NCBI RefSeq assembly: GCF_014202505.1
Contig: NZ_JACHGW010000003.1
Location: forward strand, 744,001-808,000
From: Armatimonas rosea
GTDB taxonomy: Bacteria > Armatimonadota > Armatimonadia > Armatimonadales > Armatimonadaceae
DNA: 64,000 bases
Direction of reading: 5' to 3'
Both the position numbers and the translations under genes were made by a program. The notes beneath the pieces were generated by a model that saw nothing but the letters and a program-made list of their open reading frames with translations, was not told where the DNA came from and did not search any database. Shown here in pieces: positions 38,834 to 48,658 of this stretch (position 1 is its first letter; each line of letters begins with the position of its first letter).

Positions 38834-41668
38834 ATGGACCCGATGACCTCACCTCGTCTCTTGCGCGTCGCCGCGCAGCCTGTGGAAGCCGCAAAGACGC
38901 TCCTACGGCGCATCTCCTGTGAGCTGGACTTCGCTCGTGCCTTTGCCACGCTGACCGGAGACACCCACTGGCCCGCGCTGATTGAGCACGCAACCGCGAT
39001 TGTCGAGGGCTGCACGGGCGAGGTTGCTGAGGCGGTCGCTGAGGCGGAGGCGGTTCTGGCACCGATCGGGGTGGCGGCGAAGGCCTACACGATCCACTGC
39101 GTGGGGCATGGGCATATCGACATGAACTGGATGTGGTCGTGGCAGGAGACCGTGGCGACCACCCACGATACGTTCCAGTCCGTGCTCCAGCTCATGCGCG
39201 AGTACCCGAGCCTGACCTACTCCCAGTCCCAGGCATCGGTCTATGCGCTGATGGAGAAGTACCACCCCGAGCTCTTTGCCGAGATCCAGCAGCGGATCGC
39301 CGAGGGGCGCTGGGAGGTGACCGCGGTGCACTGGGTGGAGGGCGATAAGAACCTGGCGAGTGGCGAGAGCCTCGCGCGGCACCTGCTCTACACACGGCAG
39401 TACACCAAGGAGAAGTTCGGCCTCGACGCCGCAGACCTGCCGCTGGACTGGGAGCCGGACACGTTTGGCCACGCCAACACGATCCCGACCATCCTGGCCC
39501 AAGGCGGGGTGAAGTTCTACTACGCCTGTCGCCTCGGGGGGGGCTTTGACCATGCGGTCACGGGCGAGTTTCCGCGTCCCAAGCTCTTCTGGTGGCAAGG
39601 CCCCGATGGCTCGCGGGTGCTGGTCAATAAAGAGTCCACTTGGTACAACTCCTATGTCAATATCGGGGACAATATCGCCCTGCCCGCCGTGGAGTTCTTC
39701 CGAGACACGCAGCTCACCGACTGGCTCAATGTCTACGGGATCGGCAACCACGGTGGCGGCCCCACCCGTGTCGAGATCGAGTACCTGCAAGAGACCGCTA
39801 CCTGGCCGATCTACCCGAGCGTCACCTTTGGGACGGCCAAGGGCTGGTACGAGAGAGTGGCGGCGGGCGATCTCTCGCACCTCCCCGTGCTGGACCACGA
39901 GCTCAACTACGAGTTCACCGGCTGCTACACGACCCAGACCCTCATCACGCAGGCCAATAGATTTGGGGAGAACTACTGTGTCGAGGCCGAGACCCTCGCC
40001 GCGATCACGGGCCGGGACTCTCGGGGGTCCCTGCGCGAGGCCTGGATCAATATTCTCTTCAATCAGTTTCATGACATCCTGCCCGGCTCGGGTGTCCGCC
40101 AGACCCGTGAGCACGCGATGGCGCTCTTCCAGGAGACCGGGGCGATCACGGGGGCGATCAAGCGCGAGGCGGGGAAGGCACTGGCGAGCGGGCTGAACAC
40201 GGCGATCTTCGCCCCAGGTGCGGCGACGCTCGGGGAGTTTGGTAGCGGTGCGGGCGCGGGGATCGGGGCGATGGAGTCGGGGCTCTCCAAGTCGGCGGGG
40301 GGCGGGAGTGTCCGGCCCTATGTCGTCTACAACCCCTGCGCCTGGCCCCGCACCGAGGCGGTCACCGTGCGCCTCTACGACACGGGCTTTGAGCCGGGGC
40401 GCATTGTCGCGCGGGACGAGCATGCCAACAACCACCCCACGTTTTTTCTGACCCGCGGCGATGACTGGGGGCATAGCTATGTCGATGTGCTCTTCTTCGC
40501 GCAAAATGTCCCCGCCACGGGCTACAAGACCTACGCGCTCTGTGAGGGCAAGGTCACGGTCGAGGTTCCTCAGGTCAAGGCCCTGCCCCGCGATGTCTTT
40601 GAGACGCCCTTTGGGATGCTGCGCTTCGACCGCTACAAAGGCGGGCTGGTCGAGGTGCACCACCAGGAGAGTGGGATCACGTTCTTGGAGGGGGACTTTG
40701 AGAGCCTGGGCGAGTGGGAGCTGACCCGCGAGCAGCCGCGTGGGATGACCGCGTGGGTCCTGGGCGGCTCGGTGGAGTCGCAGGCAGTGACGGTCTCAGG
40801 GCACCATGTCCATGGGGTGACGCGCAACCGGGGGACCAGCTACCCGAGCGGGACGAGCATGGCCTATGTGGTCCACCAGAGCCTCAAGGTGCCAGGGACG
40901 AAGAGCACGATCAAGGTTCAGTATCTGATCCATGGCTTCGCGCCACGCGTCGACGTGACCGCGGAGATTGACTGGCGCGAGATCGGCGACCCGGAGCGGG
41001 GGATTCCCGGCCTGCGGGTCCACTTCCCCTTCGATGGCTACGAGGGGCTGCCGATTCGCTTCGAGACCCCGTTTGGCAGTGTCGTGCGGGAGGACAGCGA
41101 TGGGGAAGAAGTGCCCGGCCTGCGCTATACCCATGTTCCCCTCGATGAGGGCGGCTTCACGCTCCTCAACGACTCTAAGTACGGCTTCATGGTCGAGGGG
41201 GGAAATCTGGCGATGCGCGTCATTCGCTCAAGCTACGACCCCGATCACGCGCCCGAGGTCTGCAAGCACACGATCCGCTACTCGATGGTCTTCCATGACC
41301 GCGCCGTGGACGCGTCGGACCTGACCCGGATGGGCGCGGCGTTCAACCACCCGCTGATCGCGTTTCCGGCGGGCGTTCAGGAGGGGACGGGGCCGCTCTC
41401 GAAGTCTTTTGCGTCGGTGGAGACCCCCAGTGTGGTGCTTACCAGCCTCAAAAAGGCCGAAGACGGCAACGGCGTGATCCTGCGCCTCGTGGAGTACGAT
41501 GGGCAAGACACGGAGGCAGTCGTGACTCTGGCGGAGGGCTTTGGGACACGCGCAACCCTCACCGACCTCATGGAGAGCCCTGTCGGGGGGAGGGTAGATT
41601 TTGACGGAAAGACCCTCCGCGTCCCGATCCGCGCGAGCTCTTTTGTGAGTGTACGGGTGGTACAATAA
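38834..41668 (+). CDS. Alpha-mannosidase (GH38)
   Basis: 944 aa, typical for class II mannosidases. The N-terminal catalytic domain has the metal motif GHGHIDMNWMW and the nucleophile loop LDWEPDTFGHA; GNHGGGPTRVEI follows, then the mid helical bundle (FNQFHDILPGSGVRQT) and C-terminal beta-sandwiches. It removes alpha-mannosyl residues from glycans; no signal peptide is seen. A short spacer separates it from dnaX. Confidence 0.93.
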   Translation: MDPMTSPRLLRVAAQPVEAAKTLLRRISCELDFARAFATLTGDTHWPALIEHATAIVEGCTGEVAEAVAEAEAVLAPIGVAAKAYTIHCVGHGHIDMNWMWSWQETVATTHDTFQSVLQLMREYPSLTYSQSQASVYALMEKYHPELFAEIQQRIAEGRWEVTAVHWVEGDKNLASGESLARHLLYTRQYTKEKFGLDAADLPLDWEPDTFGHANTIPTILAQGGVKFYYACRLGGGFDHAVTGEFPRPKLFWWQGPDGSRVLVNKESTWYNSYVNIGDNIALPAVEFFRDTQLTDWLNVYGIGNHGGGPTRVEIEYLQETATWPIYPSVTFGTAKGWYERVAAGDLSHLPVLDHELNYEFTGCYTTQTLITQANRFGENYCVEAETLAAITGRDSRGSLREAWINILFNQFHDILPGSGVRQTREHAMALFQETGAITGAIKREAGKALASGLNTAIFAPGAATLGEFGSGAGAGIGAMESGLSKSAGGGSVRPYVVYNPCAWPRTEAVTVRLYDTGFEPGRIVARDEHANNHPTFFLTRGDDWGHSYVDVLFFAQNVPATGYKTYALCEGKVTVEVPQVKALPRDVFETPFGMLRFDRYKGGLVEVHHQESGITFLEGDFESLGEWELTREQPRGMTAWVLGGSVESQAVTVSGHHVHGVTRNRGTSYPSGTSMAYVVHQSLKVPGTKSTIKVQYLIHGFAPRVDVTAEIDWREIGDPERGIPGLRVHFPFDGYEGLPIRFETPFGSVVREDSDGEEVPGLRYTHVPLDEGGFTLLNDSKYGFMVEGGNLAMRVIRSSYDPDHAPEVCKHTIRYSMVFHDRAVDASDLTRMGAAFNHPLIAFPAGVQEGTGPLSKSFASVETPSVVLTSLKKAEDGNGVILRLVEYDGQDTEAVVTLAEGFGTRATLTDLMESPVGGRVDFDGKTLRVPIRASSFVSVRVVQ

Positions 41669-41677
41669 ACCCGCTTC

Positions 41678-44248
41678 ATGGCCTATCAATCGCTCTATCG
41701 TAAGTACCGCCCCCAGACCTTCGCCGACGTGGTCGGGCAGGAGCATGTGGTGCGCACCCTCCAGAACGCTATCACGTCGGAGCGGATCGCCCACGGCTAT
41801 CTGTTCACGGGGACACGCGGGACGGCCAAGACCACCATTGCACGCCTGCTCGCCAAGGCGCTCAACTGTCTCTCCGGCGGTAAGGGCCCCGTTGCGGAGC
41901 CCTGCAACGCCTGTGATGCCTGTAAAGAGATCACGGCCGGCAACTGTATCGATGTGATCGAGCTCGATGCCGCCAGCCACCGTGGGGTCGCCGATATCGA
42001 GGAGGTTCGCAAGCAGGTCAGCTACGGCCCGATGGAGTTCCGCTACAAGGTCTTCATTATCGACGAGGCCCACCAGCTCTCCAGCGATGCCAAGGATGCC
42101 TTCCTTAAGACCCTGGAGGAGCCGCCGCCCGGCGTTGTCTTTATCCTCGCCACCACCGAGCCGCAGTCGATTCCCATCACCATTCGCTCCCGCTGCCAGC
42201 AGTTCGACTTCAAGCGCGGCTCGCTTCTAGATATCTCCAAGCGCCTGAAGTATGTCCTCGACTGTGAGGGGGTTGCCTACACCCCCGATGCTATCAATCT
42301 CGTGGCGCGTGGTGCCGAGGGAAGCTACCGTGACTCACTCTCGCTTCTAGAGCAAGTGCTTGCCTTTGCCCCCAAACAGATCACGGCGGCATCGGTGGAG
42401 AGCGTCCTAGGAACCCTCGATACCGAGCAGCTCGCGCGGGTCACCGACTGTGTCGCCCGCCGCGATGCGCCGGGAGTCCTGGCGCTTGCCGGGGAGATCT
42501 TGGACTCGGGGAAGGAGGCGCGGACCCTCCTCAAGACCCTCGCCGGCCACTTCCGCGATCTCTTACTCGTCGCCGTGGGCGGACCCGCCGCCGCTAATGA
42601 GCTCGCCCCAGAGGATGTCGTGCGCCTGCAAGGCCAGGTGAAGCACTTCGCGCCCCAGCAGATTCTCAAGGCGATCGACCTCCTCAACGAGGCGCAGGGA
42701 GAAACCCGCTGGAACAACCAGCACCGCCTGCTCACCGAGCTGACCTTCCTGAAGCTCATGACGATCGGCGAGGCCCCCGACCAGCCCTTTGCCACCGCCC
42801 CGATTGTCTTCGCCCAGCAAGTCGCCGCCGCGCCGCAAGCCACTGCCCCGCCGCCCGCTACCCAAGCACCGACCGCTCCGCCCCCTGTTGTCGTTGCCCC
42901 ACCCGTTGTTGCCCCCGTCGTTGTTGCCCCCGTCGTTGTTGCCCCCGTCGTTGTTGCCCCCGTCGTTGAGCCGGAGCCTGTGCAGGACGATGAGGACGAG
43001 AGTCTTGATCCCGTTCTGGAGGCCGCGCTGGAGCGTAGCGAGGAAGCACCCAGCCTGAGCGCGGGGTACTTCTCCGATGATCTCCCGGCGGGCGACGACG
43101 AAGACGAGTTTGTCCCCGAGCTCGACGACGAAGGCGACGACGAGCCTGCTGTCGTCCCTGCTGCGGTGCCGCCCGCCCCGTCTGGCTTCTCACTCTTCGA
43201 CGACGCCCCGGAGCCGCAGAGGCCCGCTGCGCCACCCGAGCCGGAGAACGATGGCCTGAGCCTCTTTGACCTGGATGCTCCCGCCCCGGCACCTGCACCG
43301 ACTCCAGCACCGGCACCGGTCGCGCCACCCAAACCCGATCCGGTCGCGGAGCCTGCACCTAAGCCAGCGGAGAAAGTCGTACCCGCAGAGAAAGTGGTGC
43401 TCTTCGACGACGACGAGATGCCGCCTCCGCTCGATGATGACTACCCGCCGCTCCCGGACGATGAGTTTGGCACCAGCAGTGGCCGCCTGGCCCCACAATC
43501 CGTCTCTGTCGCACCGCCCGTCCGCGTGCCAGAGCTAGAACCTGAGCCGGAGCCCGTGCGACCCGCGAAACCGGCGCCCGCTCCGGAACCGGAACCCGAG
43601 CTTGAGCTCGCGGACCCGCGCATCACGCTTGCCGCGGTGCAGCGGGCATGGCCGGCGTTTCTTACCCAGGCAGAGAAGATCTCCAAGAAGACCAGCGTGA
43701 TGATGTCGGCGGCGACTCCTGTGGATGTCGAGGGGCGGACGGTGGTACTCTCGTTCACGGCGCGGATGAACTACGACATGATGAACGCGCCCAAGCAGCA
43801 GGAGTTTGTTCGCAAGCTCCTCGCCAAGGTCTTGGCTCCCGACCTGGGGACCGTGCCGGTGCGCTTTACGCTCTCGGAGAATGTCCCGCCGCCGCTACTA
43901 CGCACCGTTGCTCGGCAGACCGTCCGGCGCGACCCCCTCGCACAGATCGAGGCACTCGGCCACGATGAGCTCGAACAGACCCGCACCGATGCCCCGCTCT
44001 GGACCCCCCCGACACCCGCTCCGCGGGTCTCGGAGGCTCCCGCCCCAAAGAGTAGCTGGAATAACACACGCTTTGGAGCAGCCCAAGCGGAACCTGCACC
44101 GCCCCCCGATCTGTCTGAGGAGCTACGTGCCCTCGATCCTGAGGTCGCGGCGGTCGCGAAGCCCGGCTCGTACAAGGCACAGGCCCTCTCCGAGCTGCTG
44201 GTGCAAGAGATTCTCTCCACCTTTGGTGGGGAGATAGTTGAAGGATAA
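41678..44248 (+). CDS. dnaX: DNA polymerase III subunits gamma and tau
   Basis: 856 aa. AAA+ clamp-loader ATPase: YRKYRPQTFADVVGQEHVV, Walker A GTRGTAKTT, four-Cys zinc module (LNCLSGGKGPVAEPCNACDACK), Walker B VFIIDEAHQLS, sensor TTEPQSIPITIRSRCQQF. Domain III follows to about residue 365. Residues about 380-650 are a Pro/Ala/Val and Asp/Glu-rich linker with a 15-bp DNA tandem repeat; the C-terminus is the tau polymerase-binding region. No A-rich slippery heptamer for gamma production was seen. TACAAT lies 11 nt upstream. It heads the dnaX-ybaB-recR operon. Confidence 0.96.
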   Translation: MAYQSLYRKYRPQTFADVVGQEHVVRTLQNAITSERIAHGYLFTGTRGTAKTTIARLLAKALNCLSGGKGPVAEPCNACDACKEITAGNCIDVIELDAASHRGVADIEEVRKQVSYGPMEFRYKVFIIDEAHQLSSDAKDAFLKTLEEPPPGVVFILATTEPQSIPITIRSRCQQFDFKRGSLLDISKRLKYVLDCEGVAYTPDAINLVARGAEGSYRDSLSLLEQVLAFAPKQITAASVESVLGTLDTEQLARVTDCVARRDAPGVLALAGEILDSGKEARTLLKTLAGHFRDLLLVAVGGPAAANELAPEDVVRLQGQVKHFAPQQILKAIDLLNEAQGETRWNNQHRLLTELTFLKLMTIGEAPDQPFATAPIVFAQQVAAAPQATAPPPATQAPTAPPPVVVAPPVVAPVVVAPVVVAPVVVAPVVEPEPVQDDEDESLDPVLEAALERSEEAPSLSAGYFSDDLPAGDDEDEFVPELDDEGDDEPAVVPAAVPPAPSGFSLFDDAPEPQRPAAPPEPENDGLSLFDLDAPAPAPAPTPAPAPVAPPKPDPVAEPAPKPAEKVVPAEKVVLFDDDEMPPPLDDDYPPLPDDEFGTSSGRLAPQSVSVAPPVRVPELEPEPEPVRPAKPAPAPEPEPELELADPRITLAAVQRAWPAFLTQAEKISKKTSVMMSAATPVDVEGRTVVLSFTARMNYDMMNAPKQQEFVRKLLAKVLAPDLGTVPVRFTLSENVPPPLLRTVARQTVRRDPLAQIEALGHDELEQTRTDAPLWTPPTPAPRVSEAPAPKSSWNNTRFGAAQAEPAPPPDLSEELRALDPEVAAVAKPGSYKAQALSELLVQEILSTFGGEIVEG
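42902..42970 (+). repeat. 15-bp tandem repeat inside dnaX linker
   Basis: Three perfect copies of GTCGTTGTTGCCCCC (42917-42961) flanked by partial copies, encoding V-V-V-A-P. The unit is a multiple of 3, so copy-number change would keep the frame. Confidence 0.8.
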
Positions 44249-44255
44249 GAACCCT

Positions 44256-44642
44256 ATGGCAAATATGTTTGGCAAGAAGAAAGAGCAGGGTGGGGGCTTC
44301 CCCGGCCTGGGTGGCGGCGGAAACATGGGCGGGATGGCCGCCATGATCCAGCAGGTCCAGAAGAAGATGTACGAAGATGCCGAGAAGATGGCCGAGCGCC
44401 TCGATGCGGCACGGATCGACGGCTCCGCGGGCGGTGGCTCGGTGAAGTCGGTGGTCGATGGCAATGGCAAGCTCATGAGCATCACGATCGACCCCAGCGT
44501 GCTGGAAGACAAGGACGCCGAGATGCTCCAGGACCTCGTGCTGACCGCAGTCAATGCGGCCCTGGACAAGGCGGCCGAGCAGCGTGAGGCCGAGCAGCAG
44601 AAGCTCATGCCCGCCGGTCTGAATATCCCCGGTCTGTTCTAA
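44256..44642 (+). CDS. ybaB: YbaB/EbfC nucleoid-associated protein
   Basis: 128 aa from ATG 44256, with AAGGA (44241-44245) upstream inside the dnaX end; dnaX stops 7 bp before. A Gly/Lys-rich N-terminus (MFGKKKEQGGGFPGLGGGG) precedes the YbaB fold (MIQQVQKKMYEDAEKMAERL, VDGNGKLMSITIDPSVLEDK, LVLTAVNAALDKA). It binds DNA as a dimer; the gene commonly sits between dnaX and recR. Confidence 0.95.
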   Translation: MANMFGKKKEQGGGFPGLGGGGNMGGMAAMIQQVQKKMYEDAEKMAERLDAARIDGSAGGGSVKSVVDGNGKLMSITIDPSVLEDKDAEMLQDLVLTAVNAALDKAAEQREAEQQKLMPAGLNIPGLF

Positions 44643-44645
44643 ACC

Positions 44646-45245
44646 ATGGCACAGTACGCCAAGCCGCTCGCCCGGCTCGTCGCCGAGTTCGAGCGACTCC
44701 CCGGAATTGGTCCCAAGTCGGCGCAGCGGCTGGCGTTCTATGTCCTGCGCCTCTCCGACGACGAGGCGCGGGCACTTGCCAACGCCATCACGGAGGTCAA
44801 GGCCGCCGTGGGCTACTGCGAGTGCTGCTACAACTTCACCGACCAGAAGCTCTGTGAGATCTGCCGGGATCCCCGCCGCGACGATGCCACGATCTGTGTG
44901 GTCTCGGACCCGCGCGACCTGATGGCGCTGGAGCGCATGAGCGAGTTTCGCGGCAAGTACCATGTCCTCGGTGGTGTCCTCGCGCCTATGGAAGGGATCG
45001 GCCCCGACCAGCTCAAGGTGCGTGAGCTCCTCGCACGCCTCACCGGCGGCACGGTCCGAGAGATCGTGGTCGCCACCAACCCCACGGTCGAGGGCGATGC
45101 CACGGCGATCTACCTCGCCAACCTCCTGCGCCCCCTTGGCCCCAAGATCACCCGAATCGCACACGGCGTTCCCGTCGGCGGCGACCTCGACTACGCCGAT
45201 CAAGCCACCCTCATCCAAGCCTTCGAAGGCCGCCGCGAGCTCTAG
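44646..45245 (+). CDS. recR: Recombination protein RecR
   Basis: 199 aa, standard length. HhH (FERLPGIGPKSAQRLAFYVL), zinc finger (CECCYNFTDQKLCEICRDPR), TOPRIM (TICVVSDPRDLMALERM; EIVVATNPTVEGDATAIYLA), and the C-terminal Walker-like GVPVGGDLDYAD. With RecO and RecF it loads RecA at gaps. It starts 3 bp after ybaB. Confidence 0.97.
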   Translation: MAQYAKPLARLVAEFERLPGIGPKSAQRLAFYVLRLSDDEARALANAITEVKAAVGYCECCYNFTDQKLCEICRDPRRDDATICVVSDPRDLMALERMSEFRGKYHVLGGVLAPMEGIGPDQLKVRELLARLTGGTVREIVVATNPTVEGDATAIYLANLLRPLGPKITRIAHGVPVGGDLDYADQATLIQAFEGRREL

Positions 45246-45281
45246 AGGGTACCCGGCCTTTGTTGCGCCGCGCTCTCTAGC

Positions 45282-45302
45282 CCCCCCGTTCTGATCGGGG
45301 GG
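45282..45302. repeat. C6G/CG6 interspersed hairpin
   Basis: Perfect 7-bp stem CCCCCCG/CGGGGGG with 7-nt loop, preceded by CTAG. Belongs with the hairpins at 48627, 49859 and 58136. No T-tract. Confidence 0.55.
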
Positions 45303-45341
45303 ATTCCTGTAACCTTCCGCAATCGGGTACTCTCTAAGCGG

Positions 45342-48300
45342 ATGACTATGCTCAAGAACACACTTGCCGCCGCGGCGGCCCTCGCCCTGCTCCTGCCGGG
45401 TGCTGTCCTGGCCCAGACCCCGCCCGCTCCCACTCCCCAGGCCGAGGCGCGCTTCACCTACGACAACAACTACCTCTACGCCGCGTTTCAGGTCGATGAT
45501 GCCCAGCTCCTTGGGGTGCACCAGGAGCCCATGGCCAAGGGAATCGAGGACGACGACGGAGTGGGGCTCTACCTGAAGATCGGCAACGAGCCCGTGCGCG
45601 CGATGCTGGTCTCCGTGGCGGGGGGCTTTTCGTTTCTAGAGAACGGGACTCCCAAGCCGCTCTTCACGATCAAGTATGGGGTCACGCGGCAGGGAACCCT
45701 CAACCGCCTCGATGATGTCGATCGGGGCTACACCGTGGAGCTGGCGATCCCTTGGGCCGCGCTCGGAGTCGAGGGCAAGGCTGCCGCAACCACCAAGATC
45801 GCCTACGCCGCGACCGTCCGCAAGAAGGGAGTGGCCGCCGCCGCGCTCTTCCCCGCCGGAGCCGCCCTCGATAAGCCCGAGAGTTTTGGGACACTCGCCC
45901 TTCAGGCATCCGCTACCGCACCCTTTATCGACGGTGAGCAGAAGATCGGGGAGTGGCCTGGGGTGGCGCTGCGCTTTCCCGTCCCCGCAGCTCCGGCCGC
46001 AGGGGGGACCACTCCCCTTGTGCCTGTTCCGGTGGACTCCAGCCCGCTGACCGCGCCGCCGCTGCCCAAAGACGGTGTCCGGGAGAGGCGGCTCTTTGCA
46101 CGTCTCTCGCTGGCCTACCAGGGCGATACCACCAAGATTACGTTTCCTCCTCAGGGGGTGATTGGCTCGACGGGGACCTTCGTCCCGACCGACCAGCCCG
46201 CCAATGGGTTTGGTCCGTGGTACTCCGCCGACCGGGTCGGCTGGGCACGCACCGAGCTGGCGCAGCTCCGCCGGGCTGGGGTGGAGGTCGCGCTCACCCA
46301 GCTCGGGAGCCCCGATGTGGCGACCGGACCGATGGAGGAGAAGGCACTCACCGTGCTCGTTGCGGCCTGCCGTGAGATGCAGCAGGAGCGCCAGGCAACC
46401 CCACTTCTTGGGCTCTGGTTGGACCGCTCCCAGGTGAAGGGGGATCTCTATCTCGCCCTGCGCCGCTGGTTTGCCCTGGTTCCCCCGGAGCTGCGGGCGA
46501 CCGTCCGCGTGGGTGGCGTCAGTGTCTACCCGGTCTTCCTCTCCGACTCCAGTGACCTCACTCCGGAGGTGATCGAGGAGGTGCGCCAGAAGTTCGCGGC
46601 GGAGTTTGGTGGGCTTGCCCAAGGCGTGAGCCTGGGGATCGGGTTCCCCTTCGCCACGGTGACCCCTGGTAGCCAGGAGCCCTTTGTGGCGCGCCGTAGC
46701 GGGGAGACCTACGCGAAGTCGTGGGAGAGCGCTCGCAAGAGCGGCGAGCCCTGGGTGGTTCTGGACTCCTGGAACGACTTCACCCGCGCCACCGAGCTCG
46801 CGCCCTCACGTCAGTACGGGGACTTCTATGTCGAGCTCACCCGCCGCCTCGCCACGGTGCCCGATACCACCAAGCCTGCGCAGCTCCAGTTCGGGGCGCT
46901 CGACCTACCGCGACGGCTCGCCGCAGGAACCCTGACTGCGCTTCCGATCGGCCTGACCAATATTGGGGGGAAGGCGGTCACGCTCGACGATGCCATTCAG
47001 GTGGGCTACCGGTGGTTCCAGGACGGCAAGCCTATTGCGGAGGGGCCGGTGCGCGTGCCGCTGCGGGAGTCTGTTCTTCCGGGCTTTGGTGCGACTGTCA
47101 CCCTGGGAATCGCAACCGTGCTGGCTGATGGAAAGCCCCTGCCCGCGGGGAGCTACGAGCTGCATCTTGAGCTTCTTCTTCCTGGGGAACGGACCGGAAT
47201 CTCGGTCCCGGTGCGTGTGGAGGAGAAGCTAGAGGACACGGTTCAGATCGCCTCCACCACCCTGACACCGCTCCTGCGGATGGGCGGGAAGTTCCCCGCG
47301 ACCGTGCGCCTGCGCTGGCTCGGCAAGGAGGCACTTCCCCCCGGTGAGGCGCAGCTACTCTACCAAATCCTCACTGCTGATGGGAAAGAAGTGCTCTCGT
47401 CGGGGGCGACCCCCGTCGGGGAGTCGCTCAAGCCCGGAACCTGGGCCGATCTCCCCGCCGTGGTGGAGCTGATCGGAAAAGACGGTGTCCCGCTAGAGCC
47501 CGCCTACCCCGAGCGCCGCCTAGAGTCCCCCGATGAGCGCAAGACCGGCTACCGGATTCGCTGGGCACTGGCCCGGACATCGTCCACCACGCCCGTCCAA
47601 GGTGCCTACGAGGAGCGCGTGGCGCTCTATCCCGGCGAGGACGATGCACGAATTAGCCTTGCCCCCGATGCCTCTCTACCGTCGAGTGTGGAGGCGGAGA
47701 AGACCATCTCGGTGCGGGTCACGCTCATCAACCGTGGCCTGAAGCGCTGGAACAAGGGGAAGGTCGCCGTGACTGGGCGCTGGTTCCAAGCCGATGGGCT
47801 CCGGGTGAACCAAGGCCGCGCGATCCTCAATGCCTTTATCGACCGAGAGGTCGCCCCTGGTGAGGCCATCGACGTGACCGCGGAGATCGCCGTTCCCGAG
47901 CGGCCCGGACGGTATGTTCTGGGGCTCTTTGCGCTTCGCCCGCCGGAGGTGATCTTCCCCATGCACCCGATTAGCCGCACGGGGGACATGCTCCAGGTTC
48001 CGGTCATGGTCACAGGGGGACGTCAGGTGCCCCTCGATCTCACCTCTCTCTTCGATACCGATGGGGTTGCCAGTGAGCAGCGCTCGCGCGACGGGGACCT
48101 TGATGGTACGGGCCTGACCCTCCCCGCGGAGTGGTTCCCCTCGGACCACTACGGCCTGAACCAAGGGAACCTGCTCTACCCGTCGGGCTACTCCGCGGAT
48201 ATCTCATCGGTTGCGGCCCGGAGCATTGTCTTCCGCTACGGTGTCACCACCGACGGCGTGAAGAACGTGATTGCATGCAATGGGCAGACCCTCTCGGTGC

Positions 48301-48620
48301 CGAAGGAGAAGTTCTTTGCGATCCACATAGCCGCCACCGCGACCGGAGGGAGCGAGCGCAACCTGAGTGTGGTGCTACGCTACAAAGACGGCACGACCGA
48401 GACCCGAACCCGTGTCCTGCGGGATATCGCCACACCCGCGGGTGCCGACGATGCCGTGGCCTTCTTCACGCCGCGCCAGCGCCACGCGGAGCTGGACCAG
48501 GCGGGGGCGCTGACGGTTCGCCATGTGATCTTCCCGGTTCCGGTCACCAAAGAGCTCGTCTCCGTGACCCTTCCCAGTGATCCCAAGGTCAAGCTCTTTG
48601 CGGTAACATTGGAGAGATAA
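45342..48620 (+). CDS. Large secreted CBM9-like / GH99-like multidomain protein
   Basis: 1,092 aa. A signal peptide (LAAAAALALLLPGAVLAQ) leads into a CBM9-type domain (FTYDNNYLYAAFQVDD, DDDGVGLYLKIG, GYTVELAIPWAALG; about residues 30-190). A TIM-barrel-like part follows (about 250-510; AQLRRAGVEVALTQLGSP, PLLGLWLDRSQ, WVVLDSWNDFTRATELAPS, the last resembling the strand-8 WNEW..GTE.EPS motif of GH99/WbsX-like proteins). Then come Ig-like domains (about 520-860) and a C-terminal beta domain (WFPSDHYGLNQGNLLYPSGY). It may cleave or bind extracellular polysaccharide; no activity is certain. A TACTCT hexamer lies 8 nt upstream. Confidence 0.8.
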   Translation: MTMLKNTLAAAAALALLLPGAVLAQTPPAPTPQAEARFTYDNNYLYAAFQVDDAQLLGVHQEPMAKGIEDDDGVGLYLKIGNEPVRAMLVSVAGGFSFLENGTPKPLFTIKYGVTRQGTLNRLDDVDRGYTVELAIPWAALGVEGKAAATTKIAYAATVRKKGVAAAALFPAGAALDKPESFGTLALQASATAPFIDGEQKIGEWPGVALRFPVPAAPAAGGTTPLVPVPVDSSPLTAPPLPKDGVRERRLFARLSLAYQGDTTKITFPPQGVIGSTGTFVPTDQPANGFGPWYSADRVGWARTELAQLRRAGVEVALTQLGSPDVATGPMEEKALTVLVAACREMQQERQATPLLGLWLDRSQVKGDLYLALRRWFALVPPELRATVRVGGVSVYPVFLSDSSDLTPEVIEEVRQKFAAEFGGLAQGVSLGIGFPFATVTPGSQEPFVARRSGETYAKSWESARKSGEPWVVLDSWNDFTRATELAPSRQYGDFYVELTRRLATVPDTTKPAQLQFGALDLPRRLAAGTLTALPIGLTNIGGKAVTLDDAIQVGYRWFQDGKPIAEGPVRVPLRESVLPGFGATVTLGIATVLADGKPLPAGSYELHLELLLPGERTGISVPVRVEEKLEDTVQIASTTLTPLLRMGGKFPATVRLRWLGKEALPPGEAQLLYQILTADGKEVLSSGATPVGESLKPGTWADLPAVVELIGKDGVPLEPAYPERRLESPDERKTGYRIRWALARTSSTTPVQGAYEERVALYPGEDDARISLAPDASLPSSVEAEKTISVRVTLINRGLKRWNKGKVAVTGRWFQADGLRVNQGRAILNAFIDREVAPGEAIDVTAEIAVPERPGRYVLGLFALRPPEVIFPMHPISRTGDMLQVPVMVTGGRQVPLDLTSLFDTDGVASEQRSRDGDLDGTGLTLPAEWFPSDHYGLNQGNLLYPSGYSADISSVAARSIVFRYGVTTDGVKNVIACNGQTLSVPKEKFFAIHIAATATGGSERNLSVVLRYKDGTTETRTRVLRDIATPAGADDAVAFFTPRQRHAELDQAGALTVRHVIFPVPVTKELVSVTLPSDPKVKLFAVTLER

Positions 48621-48626
48621 CCCTAG

Positions 48627-48643
48627 CCCCCGTCCCACGGGGG
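48627..48643. repeat. C5G/CG5 interspersed hairpin
   Basis: CCCCCG-TCCCA-CGGGGG preceded by CTAG and followed by AACAAAG. It lies between the CBM9 gene and the reductase gene. Confidence 0.6.
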
Positions 48644-48658
48644 AACAAAGCTGAATTT

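Noticed and set aside
38903-40663. 586-aa minus-strand ORF
   Set aside because: Lies wholly antisense to the GH38 mannosidase, whose metal and nucleophile motifs are intact; typical long antisense frame in G+C-rich DNA.
42700-43000. dnaX gamma/tau frameshift signal
   Set aside because: Looked for an A-AAA-AAG-type slippery heptamer near the end of domain III; none was seen, so no frameshift is claimed.
43866-45521. 551-aa minus-strand ORF over dnaX, ybaB and recR
   Set aside because: Antisense to three well-supported operon genes.
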